A stretch of 64,000 nucleotides of DNA, taken from assembly GCF_035582795.1 (NCBI RefSeq), contig NC_134365.1:127139577-127203576 (forward strand), written 5' to 3'. Both the position numbers and the translations under genes were made by a program. Shown in pieces: positions 1-10,500 of this stretch. Below the pieces are notes generated by a model. The model was not told the origin of the DNA and searched no databases. It was given only the letters and a program-made list of their open reading frames with translations. This DNA comes from Mycteria americana. Lineage: Eukaryota; Chordata; Aves; Ciconiiformes; Ciconiidae. Position 1 is the stretch's first letter. Every line of letters starts with the position of its first letter.

Positions 1-1734
1 TTATTTAATTAATTAATTCCACCATCACCACCCAGCCAAAGTAGGATCTTCCCTGAGGACACTTGAAATGCAATTTCCTGTGTTCTTACTGTCAAAACTT
101 ACATTATTATATCTAATAAAAGAGAACAAGATACCTTCTTTTCTTTGCCATTGAAAGGTGATAGGAGAGCCAACAGATGAAAGTAGATAGTTGGGAGACT
201 TCTTTTACAACAGCAGTACATGGGAAATCCCAGATGCATATCCTTTCTCTTCTGATGCTATTGTGCTGTACCCAGGATTTTCCTACCTGTGTTAGCTCTT
301 CTGCTGCACTAACTGCAATTTGCTTGGTTAAGGGACTTTTTCACTGTTTCAGTCAGAAAGGACCAGGGCTTCCCATCATGCACGTGTGATATTACTGGCA
401 CTTTTCATTGTAACCCGTAATCAGTGTTGCCTCATTTTGGCTGTATCTTTTTTACCTTTCTCTCTTTGTGAGAAAGTATTTTGTATTCAGCGTAATTTTC
501 CTCTTAATAAAATGGTAGTGCCTGAAAAGTAAGTTCTTTTGGAAGAGTTTTCTTTTCAGATCTGTGGGCAAACACATTCTGCTGTGTTTAACAGTAAAAT
601 GTTGACTCATTGTGAGTACGCTGTCTTTCTGAGATCACTTTACCTATGCCTCCATGGGAAAAAATATTTTATTTGGGGGAAGTAATTATATGAACTGAGA
701 TGGAATCAATGCCCTGGAATAATAGGGTTAAACTTGAGCTGTAAGCCTACAACCTGCATTATGTAGTGGACATCAATCTGGTAAGGAAATGAAAGTCCCT
801 ATAGATGCTGGAGGTGACCCTTAGGGAGGAGCTCAAGGGACTCGTGATATTTCTTAAAGCACTTCACGACTAAGAATTTTTCAGTGTCTGATTTTCAGTA
901 ATGCAATGGATGGTATTTAGCCCAGATTTGTAGCTTTGATATGATAATGACTTGCCCAAAATAATCTGGGGAATCCCGAGTTTGGCAGTTAGGATTAATG
1001 CATCCCAGTAGGCTCTGCTCTTACCTCTTTGCTCACACTGTTGCTCCTTCAGCAACAAAATTCAGTGTCTTCTAATTGATGTTTCTTGAAATACACAGGA
1101 AAAATTCAGCCCACAGTGACCAGGGTGTGAGAGTGGCTATTAACTGTATTCTCTTACCAGGAAACAGTAGATGAAAGTCACAGCTGCCTAATACTTCACC
1201 TTTTGTTGTTCTAATTAAACCTTTTTGATTCTATTGGTTTTAACTTTTTTAAGCTATTCAAGAATGTGTGTGTGTGTGTGTCAAAAAATGCTGGTATTCA
1301 AAACTTGAGACAGCTGTGGCTGGTTTTTCCTCTCTGTATTAGATCTCAGCTGTTTGAAACAAAAAGTCCCTTTGCTCTGTATTTTATTTTGCAGTTTAGA
1401 TGTCAAGGGTAGAGCCAGAGCAATTTGGTTTAAAGAAACAGATTTCTGATTTTTGCCCAGTCTTGGAATTAGAAATGTTTCCAAAACTAGGCTGAGGACA
1501 GAAAACATCTTCCAGCTGTTTCAGACTTGAGTCTTTCGAAATGTTTAGTTTCTGCTCTTAATCAATACAAACAGAACTGGAAAAAGTTGGGGGTTTTTTT
1601 CTGTATAAGATGTAGTGCTTTTAATTAACAGCATACAGAAGAATTCGGATTGCAGTGCCATGTACGATAAATTCTAGTATAGATCCAATCTGGCATTCCA
1701 AAGCAATTAAAAGTTAAGAGCTTCTTGCAATTTC
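1..1734. other. Unassigned AT-rich DNA, no gene recognised
   Basis: I see no convincing exon here. Open frames are short and do not resemble known proteins. A plus-strand AATAAA lies at 506-511, but no splice acceptor or coding segment could be tied to it. A (TG)8 microsatellite lies at 1265-1281. The stretch may be intron or 3' flank of a gene that begins left of the window. Confidence 0.5.
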
Positions 1735-1960
1735 ATGGCCAACAAGAGCGGTCCTGCTGGGAAAGCCGGAGCTACTTCACTTAAAATCATGACAAATCCC
1801 GCCGTCCTCGGAGGTCGCTGGGATTTGCGGGTCGCAGTCACCGCGTATCGTCAACCCTTGCCCGTACGGGGTAGTAGCCGTGCCGGCGTGGTCGGAGCCG
1901 GCGTAGCGGGCTGCCTCGCGGGCTTGTTCGGGTGAAGGCCTGTCTGTGGAGCGATGCTAA
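1735..1960. promoter_or_regulatory. Small CpG-dense patch
   Basis: From about 1740 to 1935 the sequence holds roughly two dozen CpG dinucleotides in about 200 bases, whereas both flanks are AT-rich and nearly CpG-free. A 66-codon plus-strand frame opens with ATG at 1735, but I do not recognise its product and its composition simply follows the CpG richness. The patch ends just before a strong splice acceptor and a CTCF-type motif. It could be a small CpG island or alternative promoter, a CpG-rich exon, or an insulator-associated unmethylated patch. The sequence alone does not decide. Confidence 0.45.
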
Positions 1961-1983
1961 CCTGTCTCTTTTCCCTGTTCCAG

Positions 1984-2600
1984 GTGAATGCACAATATTT
2001 GCAGCCGTTCGTGATTTGATGGTTAATCTTACGCTGCCCCCTGGTGGGCGTCCCTAGACACTTTTAAAAGAAGGCTGAAAGTGAGACAAAACCGCAAAAA
2101 AAATAAAAAAAAATAAAACCCACAAAAATATCTCTATAGTAAAGCCTTCGGTTAAAAGAGGACGTTTTAATTTTACCTTTTTTTTAAGAGCTGACTATAA
2201 ATAAACCGGCAAACTTTCAGGGATGCACTTTCATCAAATGAGTATCACCACGACTTTTGTATAGCGCTGTTGTATAGTGTGTTTTAACGGGAGACACTTC
2301 AGACTAGGTAATAGATTGAAGTATCAGCTTGCTGGTAATAGATTTAATATTCTGTTTTATACTATAAAGATTATGAAAATGCCAAACTTGTTTGTTTTTC
2401 TGTTTTTCTTATGTTTTGGTGTAATAGTCTTTTTTTAAGGCAGGTCTGTCATTTTTGAATACTGTAAAACTGTGACAAACTTTATATTGAAGCTGTATTT
2501 TAATATGACTGCTTTGAATCCTTAAACAATTTATTTGGGCTTGTTGTAAACATGTCCCCAAAAAGCAATATTTAATAAACTGGATTAAAAAATCTTAAAC
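1984..2600 (+). other. Candidate terminal exon of an unidentified plus-strand gene
   Basis: The left edge is a textbook 3' splice site: a branch-point-like CTAAC at 1957-1961, an uninterrupted pyrimidine tract, then CAG at 1981-1983. After it come 10-25 codons in two frames before stops, then about 550 bases of AT-rich 3'-UTR-like sequence, AATAAA at 2574-2579 and a GT-rich stretch. In the human genome CXorf38 converges on ATP6AP2 from this side, so its last exon would be expected in this area. The short predicted peptides do not let me confirm that. The alternative is a chance acceptor in intergenic DNA. Confidence 0.3.
2033..2047 (-). promoter_or_regulatory. CTCF-type binding motif
   Basis: Read on the minus strand, the 15 bases are CCACCAGGGGGCAGC, which matches the canonical CTCF core at every informative position. 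The motif lies about 50 bases inside the candidate terminal exon and about 100 bases from the CpG-dense patch. A consensus match in unmethylated DNA would be expected to bind CTCF, so it may mark a loop anchor or boundary between ATP6AP2 and its neighbour. The motif is seen directly; occupancy is inferred. Confidence 0.65.
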
Positions 2601-5600
2601 TGGATGTTGTATAATCTTAAATTTTATTCCTATCTGCTGCAGCCACTGGCTGGATCTCTTGAATTCACACTTACTTGGCTATCTCTGTATGTGATCTTGT
2701 TTCGCCACACACACATGTGCTGCAAACTTTAAAAAAAAAAAACAAAAAACCCAAACCTTATTTATTTCTTCTGTGGGTTTGATTTGTTTCAAGTCATAGG
2801 AAAACAGTTTGTTCATTTTCCTGGCTGTATAAATAACCAGTAATTACTTAAAACAATGCCTCATTTCTTACAGTCGTAAGGAACTACATCTGTTCTATCC
2901 CAAATGCAAAGGTTAGTGGAAGAAAGCACCTTTTTTCATCTGTTATGGAGTTTGTAGTTATAGGCACCTCTATAATAATACAGTATTGTTTGTCTTATTG
3001 TAAAGGCAGGTAAGATAGGAGCTTGAACTGTATACCATGAAATCAGAGAGGCTGATCCAAAAAAGAAACAACCTCACATTTAACTTTTTGAATAGGATGT
3101 ATGTAGATAACTTTGTCAGTGACAACTGAAGAAGGCTCTTGTAATTGAATAAAATTTCTATCCTTAGGAATTACTCTGTCATTTAACCATTTGTCCTCAT
3201 GGATCAGTATTCTCAAATTTTGATTGAGTTCAAGTTGGTTTCCTGACTTCCTGCAAGAGTAGCTTTCTGCTGCCCCGCCTCACTCCCTTTGCAGAGCTCT
3301 GTCAGCTCCCTGCTCAGCTGAAGGATGTTTTAAACTAATTTTAAAAATCTTTTGGTGGATCTATCCTAGCCTGCCTTGCTGGCTTTGAGGCTGCCCATTT
3401 CCCCTACAACTGCCACGACGCTTCTTTGCCTATGAATGGATGAGTCTCTTTCAAAGCTCTTGCTATTAGAAATAATCTTTTGGTTGGTGTCCTCTCCAGA
3501 TTTCAGCCTTGAACCTGTGGCTGTTGGTACTGAATCAGTCAGTACTTTTTGGACCTGTGTGTGTCTAAAATCTTTTATGCAATTTCCGCTTCTGAAATGC
3601 AAAACTCGTCCACTGGAGTGAAAAGCCTGGCAATCTTTAAACGTTGTTGCTGCTGCTACTCAGCTGGAAAGATTTTGTATTTCTATCTTTTCACAACTAA
3701 ACTGATGTTTTAAAACAATTGGGAGGTGATACAAGTATGTCTGAAAAAGGCTGGCTATTATGCTGGCTGCTAGTCTGCATTCAAGGTCTGAGCATTCCTA
3801 TGCCTAAAAGCAGGTTCCTGACGCACAGAGAAGTATCTGCTGTTCTTTGTGCTAAGGGGCTGGTGAGTGTGCTGGCAGGCAACGGCCCTCTGAGAGCTTC
3901 AGCACTTGAAAGTAAAACAGAGGGGGAAGGTCTACCCATAGGGCAGAGAAAACAAAATACATAAACTTGTGGCAGATGGTTATAAACTGACGTTCCCAAC
4001 CTGAGATTATGAGAAGATGGAATTTTATTTTGTTATACACACCGCATTTTATGCCTTTATCCTAAGTAATTAAATTCTCAAGGAAAACATTACTAGTAAA
4101 AGGAGGCATTTCCCACTGACCAGTGACACTTGTTCCTTTCAAAGAAATGACCACGTGTATTTACAAGTGCAGTTTTAAGTTTAGTTTTTCCATGTATTCA
4201 GTCTAGTTTTCTGGTAGCCAGATGTTATACCTACCTGCTGCATTGGGACTATTTGTAGATTTTAATTGTTACAGGAGAGTCGGTTGTCCATTTATTTCAC
4301 TAAAAATGCTGCAGTGACTCCACATCCTGCGGTACCCATAGATTGTTTCTGATAAACCTGCCTGTGGGACAAGCCTGAGAGAAATTATACAGAGAAAAAT
4401 AGCAGTTCTGAACTGATCCGCAGATCTGGCATAGCAACATTAGCCAGTGTCAAATGGGAACACACAACTTTTTAACTATCCAAAAAGCCATTCCACATGA
4501 CAGCAATGGACTTTGTGGCTTTCCAGATGACGAATATTGATCAAGTAGTGTTAAAGATTTTCTTAATATAGAAAAGAGGGGAGAGGCTTTTTTAAGCCCT
4601 GCAAACACTCGGACAAGGAGAGTTTTTTGGGTTTCTTTTTTTCTTGAAACTTAGTTTAAATTGCTTGCTTGCTATCCTTACACATTTGAGTGTCCTGCAG
4701 GTTGCCTTTGAGACTGCAGATGTTTTAAATGAGTTTACAAAGATTGCAGGAAACAAGTTCTGATAATAAGTAGCTGAGACAAAACAAAGCTCCATAAAAA
4801 TAGAAGCTGTTTTTCTTTCAAGAGCTATAGTTTGTCTCTAAGCATGTGCTCGGTTTCATCTATTAGTTGAAAGTTACTCTAGTTAGCGGGCATTTTAAAG
4901 CTAAATCTTCTTTATGAAAAATAGCAGATAAACTACTAGGAGAATATTTAGGTCATTTTAATCAGATTTATGATTAAATTGTCAAAGGTGTCACTTCAGA
5001 AGTTGTGCTACACTGGTTATTTCAGCTCAAGTGGTTATAATTATTCCCCTGGCCCAAATTTTCCATGTACCATAGAATTTCAAATGTTTTTAAAGTAAGA
5101 ATGTATTTCAATAAATTAACGTGTAATTGAAACGTATTAACCGTACGTAGCATCTAGACTGTAGTTACGAAGCTGCGACTGCTGTGTAACCCCATAATAG
5201 CGATATAATTGAGAGTTTCATATTTAGGTTAAATCACATTGACTTCACCTATTGCGGGGCTTTTCCTAGGATGCTCCACCAGCTGCTGGTGGTTCAGCAG
5301 GAATTTTGGGGGAATGTTTTTAAGACTCAACAGGAGCATGGCAAGCCCAGGAAGCAATGCTGTGCTGCCCTTCCCTGCGTGACGCTCTCCCCATGTACTC
5401 CCAGCCCCTCACATTCTTCCAGAGCGGTGATTAACTTCTTTGGGAAATGACCCCGCATAATAGGTTTTACAGGAAACATCCAGCTGCTGCTCTGAAAGAT
5501 AAGAGATGCTGAGTGAGGAAGGGTTGTACTCCTGTTGGTTGGGGGCTGTGCAGAGCAGCACGGATGCGGAAAGCGACGGCAGCTTAAGCCTGGACAGCTT

Positions 5601-6262
5601 GAATTCCTGCCCCAAGACATGGAGTTCGGAGGGGCCTCCGGAGGCGATGGAGGCAGAGGCCCCCAGCGCAGGACCGTCCCCTCGCCCTTTGCTGGAGAGA
5701 CACTGCACCCAGCCAGCATAAGCAAGTGCTGCGGAGAAAATGGTTTCTGCTATGTGAAATAGGGCTCTCGTAGGGGTGAAAAAGCATGTCATTGACTGGT
5801 TTTACTCCCCACCACCGCACATGTCTTTAAAAGGCCATTATCGAGGCTGCAAATACCAGAGCAGAGGAGTTTCAGCTGTACCTGAGGCTGTCTTTTGGAG
5901 AGCAGAGGCTAAAGGGGGAGTTTGTCAGAAACTACAAAGAAGCGGTGTGCTAATAGGCCGGTCTGAGGTGGGGAAGGGTTTTGCTGACATCCTCTGCCAC
6001 GCCTGGGGCTGCGCCTGCCTCCCTGATGTCTAATCCCTCTCGGGTCGCTTCAGCTAATCAGCTAAATTAAGTGAGGAGTCCTACCCTACCCTTAGGAAAC
6101 CTCCACTGTGGCCTTGAAGCGCTCGCGTCCCTCCATTGCCGTAGCCTGGTGTGTATGGGCAGGGAAGCCCATGCCAAGCCCCCAGCTCTCGCCCGCAGCC
6201 CCCCACCTGCCTGGTGCTCCTGCTGGCAGGGACACCACAGGCCAGGACCAGCCTTCCAGAAG
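2601..6262. other. Unassigned intergenic DNA
   Basis: No exon or recognisable mobile element was found. The composition is AT-rich up to about 5.3 kb and becomes GC-richer from about 5.5 kb (around 5520-5720 and again from 6000). The overlapping open frames in the GC-rich part fall on both strands and resemble no known protein, so I treat them as chance frames. Confidence 0.45.
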
Positions 6263-6435
6263 CCTGGCCTGCCCACGGCCCAGCCTGGCCTGCCCACGGC
6301 CCTCCTGGCCCTGCCAGCCCTGCCTGGCCTGCCCACGGCCCAGCCTGGCCTGCCCACGGCCCTCCTGGCCCTGCCAGCCCTGCCTGGCCTGCCCACAGCC
6401 CAACCTGGCCTGCCCACGGCCCTCCTGGCCCTGCC
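6263..6435. repeat. 60-bp GC-rich minisatellite, about 2.9 copies
   Basis: The period is exactly 60 bases. Units start at 6263, 6323 and 6383; the first two are identical and the third differs by two substitutions before it is cut short. Each unit contains sub-repeats built from CCTGGCCTGCCCACGGCC-like blocks. Because 60 is a multiple of three and the repeat lacks stop codons in most frames, it creates spurious Pro/Ala/Gly/Trp-rich open frames of 100-170 codons on both strands. None is likely to be a gene. Confidence 0.92.
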
Positions 6436-6816
6436 TGCTGCCGCGGGGGCTGCTCCCTCATCAGGCAGCGTGCTCCTTTCTGCATCTTTATTTTTGAGGC
6501 TTCCTCCGTGACTTGATACAGCCTTGAAAGCAGCTGGCAAGCTTGCAAAGCAGCAGGCAAACCCTAAGTGCTGCATTTAAAAGAGACAGAGAAAAGTGCT
6601 CCCATCCTTTGAAGCTGATTTTGCAGCTGAGGGAGAGAGGGGGCGGCTGGGGGGCTGCAGGCCAGCCTGAGCCCTGCCGTGCTTTTGGCACGGATCTGTG
6701 CAATGTTGACCCCGCAAAGCTGGGACAGAGCCAGCCTGGCGCAGGGCTGCGAGCTGCTCGTGGTGTCTCTGGTGCCGCTCTGCACGGCAGCTCCCGCCTT
6801 GCTCCTTGGGGTTACG

Positions 6817-7525
6817 TAGAATAGAATAGACGATTTTAGCTGGAACGGACCTGCAACAATCACCTGGTCCAACTGCCTGACCAGTTCAAGCATGTTGTTA
6901 AGGGCATTGTCCAAATGCCTCTTAAACCCTGACAGGCTTGGGGCATCAACTACCTCTCTAGGAAGCCTGTTCCAGTGTGTAACCACCCTCTTGGTAAAGA
7001 AATGCTTCCTCGTGTCCAGTCTAAACCTCCCCTGGCGCAGCTTTGAACCATTCCCAGGCGTCCTGCCACTGGATCCCAGGGAGAAGAGCTCAGCACCTCC
7101 CTCTCCACGTCCCCTCCTCAGGAAGCTGTAGAGAGCCACAAGGTCGCCCCTCAGCCTCCTGTTCGCCCAACTAGACAAGCCCAAGGTCCTCGGCCGCTCC
7201 TCACAGGACATGCCTTCCAGCCCTTTCACCAGCTTTGGTGCCCTCCTCTGGATGCATTCAGAGACCTTCACGTCCTTCTTAAATGGTGGGGCCCAGAACT
7301 GCACACAGTACTCCAGGTGAGGCCACACCAATGCTGAATACAGCGGGATAATCACCTCTTTTGGCCGGCTGGCTCTACTGTGTTTGATGCACCCCAGGGT
7401 GCCGTTTGCCCTCTTGGCTGCCAGGGCACGCTGCTGACTCGTATGGAGCCTGCTGCGACCAGCACCCCCAGACCCCTTTCTGCAGGGCTGCCCTCCAGCC
7501 ACTCCTCTCCCAATTTATACTTGTA
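6817..7525 (-). mobile_element. CR1 LINE, 5'-truncated 3' fragment
   Basis: On the plus strand it begins with a short TAGAA-type repeat, the 3' end of a CR1 element lying on the minus strand. The minus-strand translation then gives the C-terminal part of the CR1 reverse transcriptase polyprotein, with the family blocks [61 protein letters not shown]. The frame is open across the element and runs past its end, giving a 312-codon frame (6564-7502) that is a repeat product and not a host gene. Strong 5' truncation is normal for CR1 insertion. Confidence 0.93.
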
Positions 7526-10500
7526 TCAGGCCTCTGCTCTTGAAGTGCTGTAATGTTGTAGGAAGACGTCATGATTTTCGCATGCAGCTGAGAAGCCATG
7601 TTGTTCATTGTGTACCTCTACAGAAGCAATTCCACAATGCTGAATGATATTGCAATTATCGCATGCTGGTGCTATTAAATAAGAGCTAACACTTTGACTT
7701 CCTGATCTTTTAAGACATCAGCTAGCAGGACAGACTAGATCTTGTTTAGTTAAATCTGTCCCCTACCCTTCTCCCATCAAAAGCTGCAAGGAAAAGAAGT
7801 GTTTGTATACATGTGGCACCAATGAGCTTGAAAAAAAAAAAGTTAAATGGATATATGCCTTCACTACTTGGGTAGCCTGCAAAGCAGACTATTTCCTAAG
7901 GATTTAGCTATGTTAAAATAGGTATTTTAGTAACATTACTGTGTGAAAACTGAAACATAATTTCAAATACTACTGAATACTACTGAGACATCTTTCCCCC
8001 CACACTGAAGCAGCCTGGTTGAGCCCATCTTAACCACGAGTCCTCCTTAGCTGTCACCTCAGTGTCCAGAGGAGAGCTGCCAGCTTTTCCACCAGCTGAG
8101 ACCTCACCTGTAATTGAACCTAGCTCTACCCTTTCCACCTACTGTGCACTCTTGGGTTCAAGTTTTCCGGTTCAGCCCTCAGTTAACATGTCAGGACACG
8201 ATATGAGAAGCCGTTTGCTGAGTGGCCATCCTGGCAGCACCCTCCTGGCAGCTGCTGCCATGGAAAAACACCTCTTGTGTTCTCCACCCTGTCATGCTGC
8301 ACCAGCAGGGATGGAGGAGTCAGCTGGGGAAACCGAACCACAGACCTTGGCTTTTGCTAGGCGGCTCTTGGGAACCCACAGCCGTCACGCTATTGAATTT
8401 TCTGTTTAGCAGGAGTCTCTGAAGGGTAGGCTCAGTTCAAGCATGTTTTCCTCTGCTAAATAGAAGTGGGCTAGGGAGCGAACTCGGGCTTGCCATGCTG
8501 ACCTGCAGAGCCTACTGGCTAGCAAGCTTCCTGGCTCTGTGCGGGACCACTTTGGCTAGCTCTCCACAAGCTGAATTTGTTCTGGGTGGGTATGGACGTG
8601 TGTGGCTGTGAGTCAGTCAGGGCCGTTTGTCCGAAGGGCCCAGGATGGGTCTATTCCTCTCATGTAGCAGTGTAGGTGCAGTCCCTCACCATCTTGTAGC
8701 TCCATGCTGAATGCACGCGTGTAACCTGTGTGTTTGAGGTAGCTCTGGATGCTCAGAGATGTTAAATTCCTTTTGATTTCTGTGGGCTGGAATTTACCTT
8801 GGGAGCGACTGCTGTGCTGGGTAGTGTCTTTCCTTTCGTGGTATCTCACAAATGGGGAGTAAGGCATGCTTTAGAAATACATTCATTCTTTTCTATGCTG
8901 CAGGTATCCAGGTCTATACGTAGTTGGTCATAGTCAACTTGAATTCATCTTAGCTTTGAAAGGACACTCGTTGGGCCTGAAACCAGATTTGTAAATTGCT
9001 TTCCTCTACACACAGTTCTGCATTTGTTTTTCTGCATTTGTTTTGTTGCAGATGGGTGCTTTAAAAAAAAAAGTTTGCCTGTACAACCTTCTCCTTCTTG
9101 CTCGCTGCACAGTTTGGCGCGCAATATGGTACCATCCACGTTCAACTCTTACTGAAGAGTCAGCTGCTCAAATAGAGAATGATTTAAGTCTGAAGGAATC
9201 AACCTTTTATTCAAACATGCTGTTAACTAGCAAACAGCACATTCTGGGCATCCTGGAAGAAGATTATTCCAGTTTGTTTCATTTACTTCAGATGACATGA
9301 CCTTGAAACATCAGTGGCATTCATGGTCAGGTAGTGACGCTGGACAGAGCATGCAGCTGAAGCCCAAGGTGACCCATCAGGGTTGTTGTGCAGGTTTACC
9401 TAGCTTGTGGGCAGAAGACAGGTTTTGGGCCAGATTGGTGGGATGCAGCAGCAGCCCTCCATCTTTTTAACTTCTACGATTGCCTCAGAGACAGACGTAC
9501 ATCAGCAGAAAGTCACAGAGGTCATCCTGACCAGAGTATTTCCAAGGAGTCCTCTTTTCTTTCATAACATGTAGTACTGTACAGCCCTACATTGTGCAAG
9601 GTATTTGTGGGCAGCAGTACCAGTGCTGGGCGCAGAGCGGTCGTGGCCCTGCGGTGGCACTGCTGCTGCTCTGCACCTTCTCCTTGGGGGGTTGGAGGCG
9701 GCAATGAACTGATGCGTTCGTTCTGCAGAAAGGAGTTTCTTTTTCGTCCTGGCTGAAAGGGTTTAGGACAGAGACTCAAGATTCACTGAGTGCATTGCAG
9801 AAGGTGCCAGAGGTCTGACCGCTCGTACAGCTATAAAAAAAGGTAAAACAAAGGGTTCTGCTTTGCATTTAGTGAGAAATATAGGGCTAGCAGTGGCCTC
9901 CTGTGTCTCCAAACCCAGATCCATTGCAGGCAAACACGCTGTAAAAAGCTGTTTATAAACTTGGCAGGCTCCATCTTAAAGTTATGCGCTTTTGCCTAAA
10001 CTCACAAGTCCGCTCAGTATCCCCTGGGGACGCTCTTGGAGATCCTCACTGCTCTGAGCTTTGTGGTGCTCTACAGAGATTATGTCAGCCACAGAAAGCT
10101 ATGAGCATGAGGTGATATTTTTAAGCATCCAAGGAAAAAAACTGCTCCTTTTCCATCTTGTTTGTGAGCTCCAGTCCCTTTGGGCAAGGTTAGAACCACA
10201 GTCAGGCAGCAGCTGTTAAATCGTGATTTTAGAAGCATCTTGATTTGTTCTCTTGCAAGCACAACAACAACAAAATCCACCCAGCCACAGCTCTTTTTTA
10301 AAGACCTAGCTTAAAGCTAGTGAGGAGTGGAGGGAGCTGGAGGGAGGCGTGCAGCGCAGCCTGGCCCAGGGGTGTTCAGCATGCAGGGAAGGACCCACCA
10401 CGGGCTGGGTGGAGGGACTGTACCTGGCTGCTTCCCTCCTTCCCCTTCCCCATGGCCTCTCTCCCAGTCCCAGGCGCTGGGATGACCTCCCTGCAACTGA

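Noticed and set aside
5327-5792. Two overlapping minus-strand frames of 127-132 codons
   Set aside because: They are overlapping frames in GC-rich DNA, Ser/Pro-rich with no known domain, and mirrored by open frames on the other strand.
6067-6576. Set of overlapping 100-170 codon frames on both strands around 6.1-6.6 kb
   Set aside because: They are generated by the stop-poor 60-bp minisatellite and surrounding GC-rich DNA; none has a recognisable domain.
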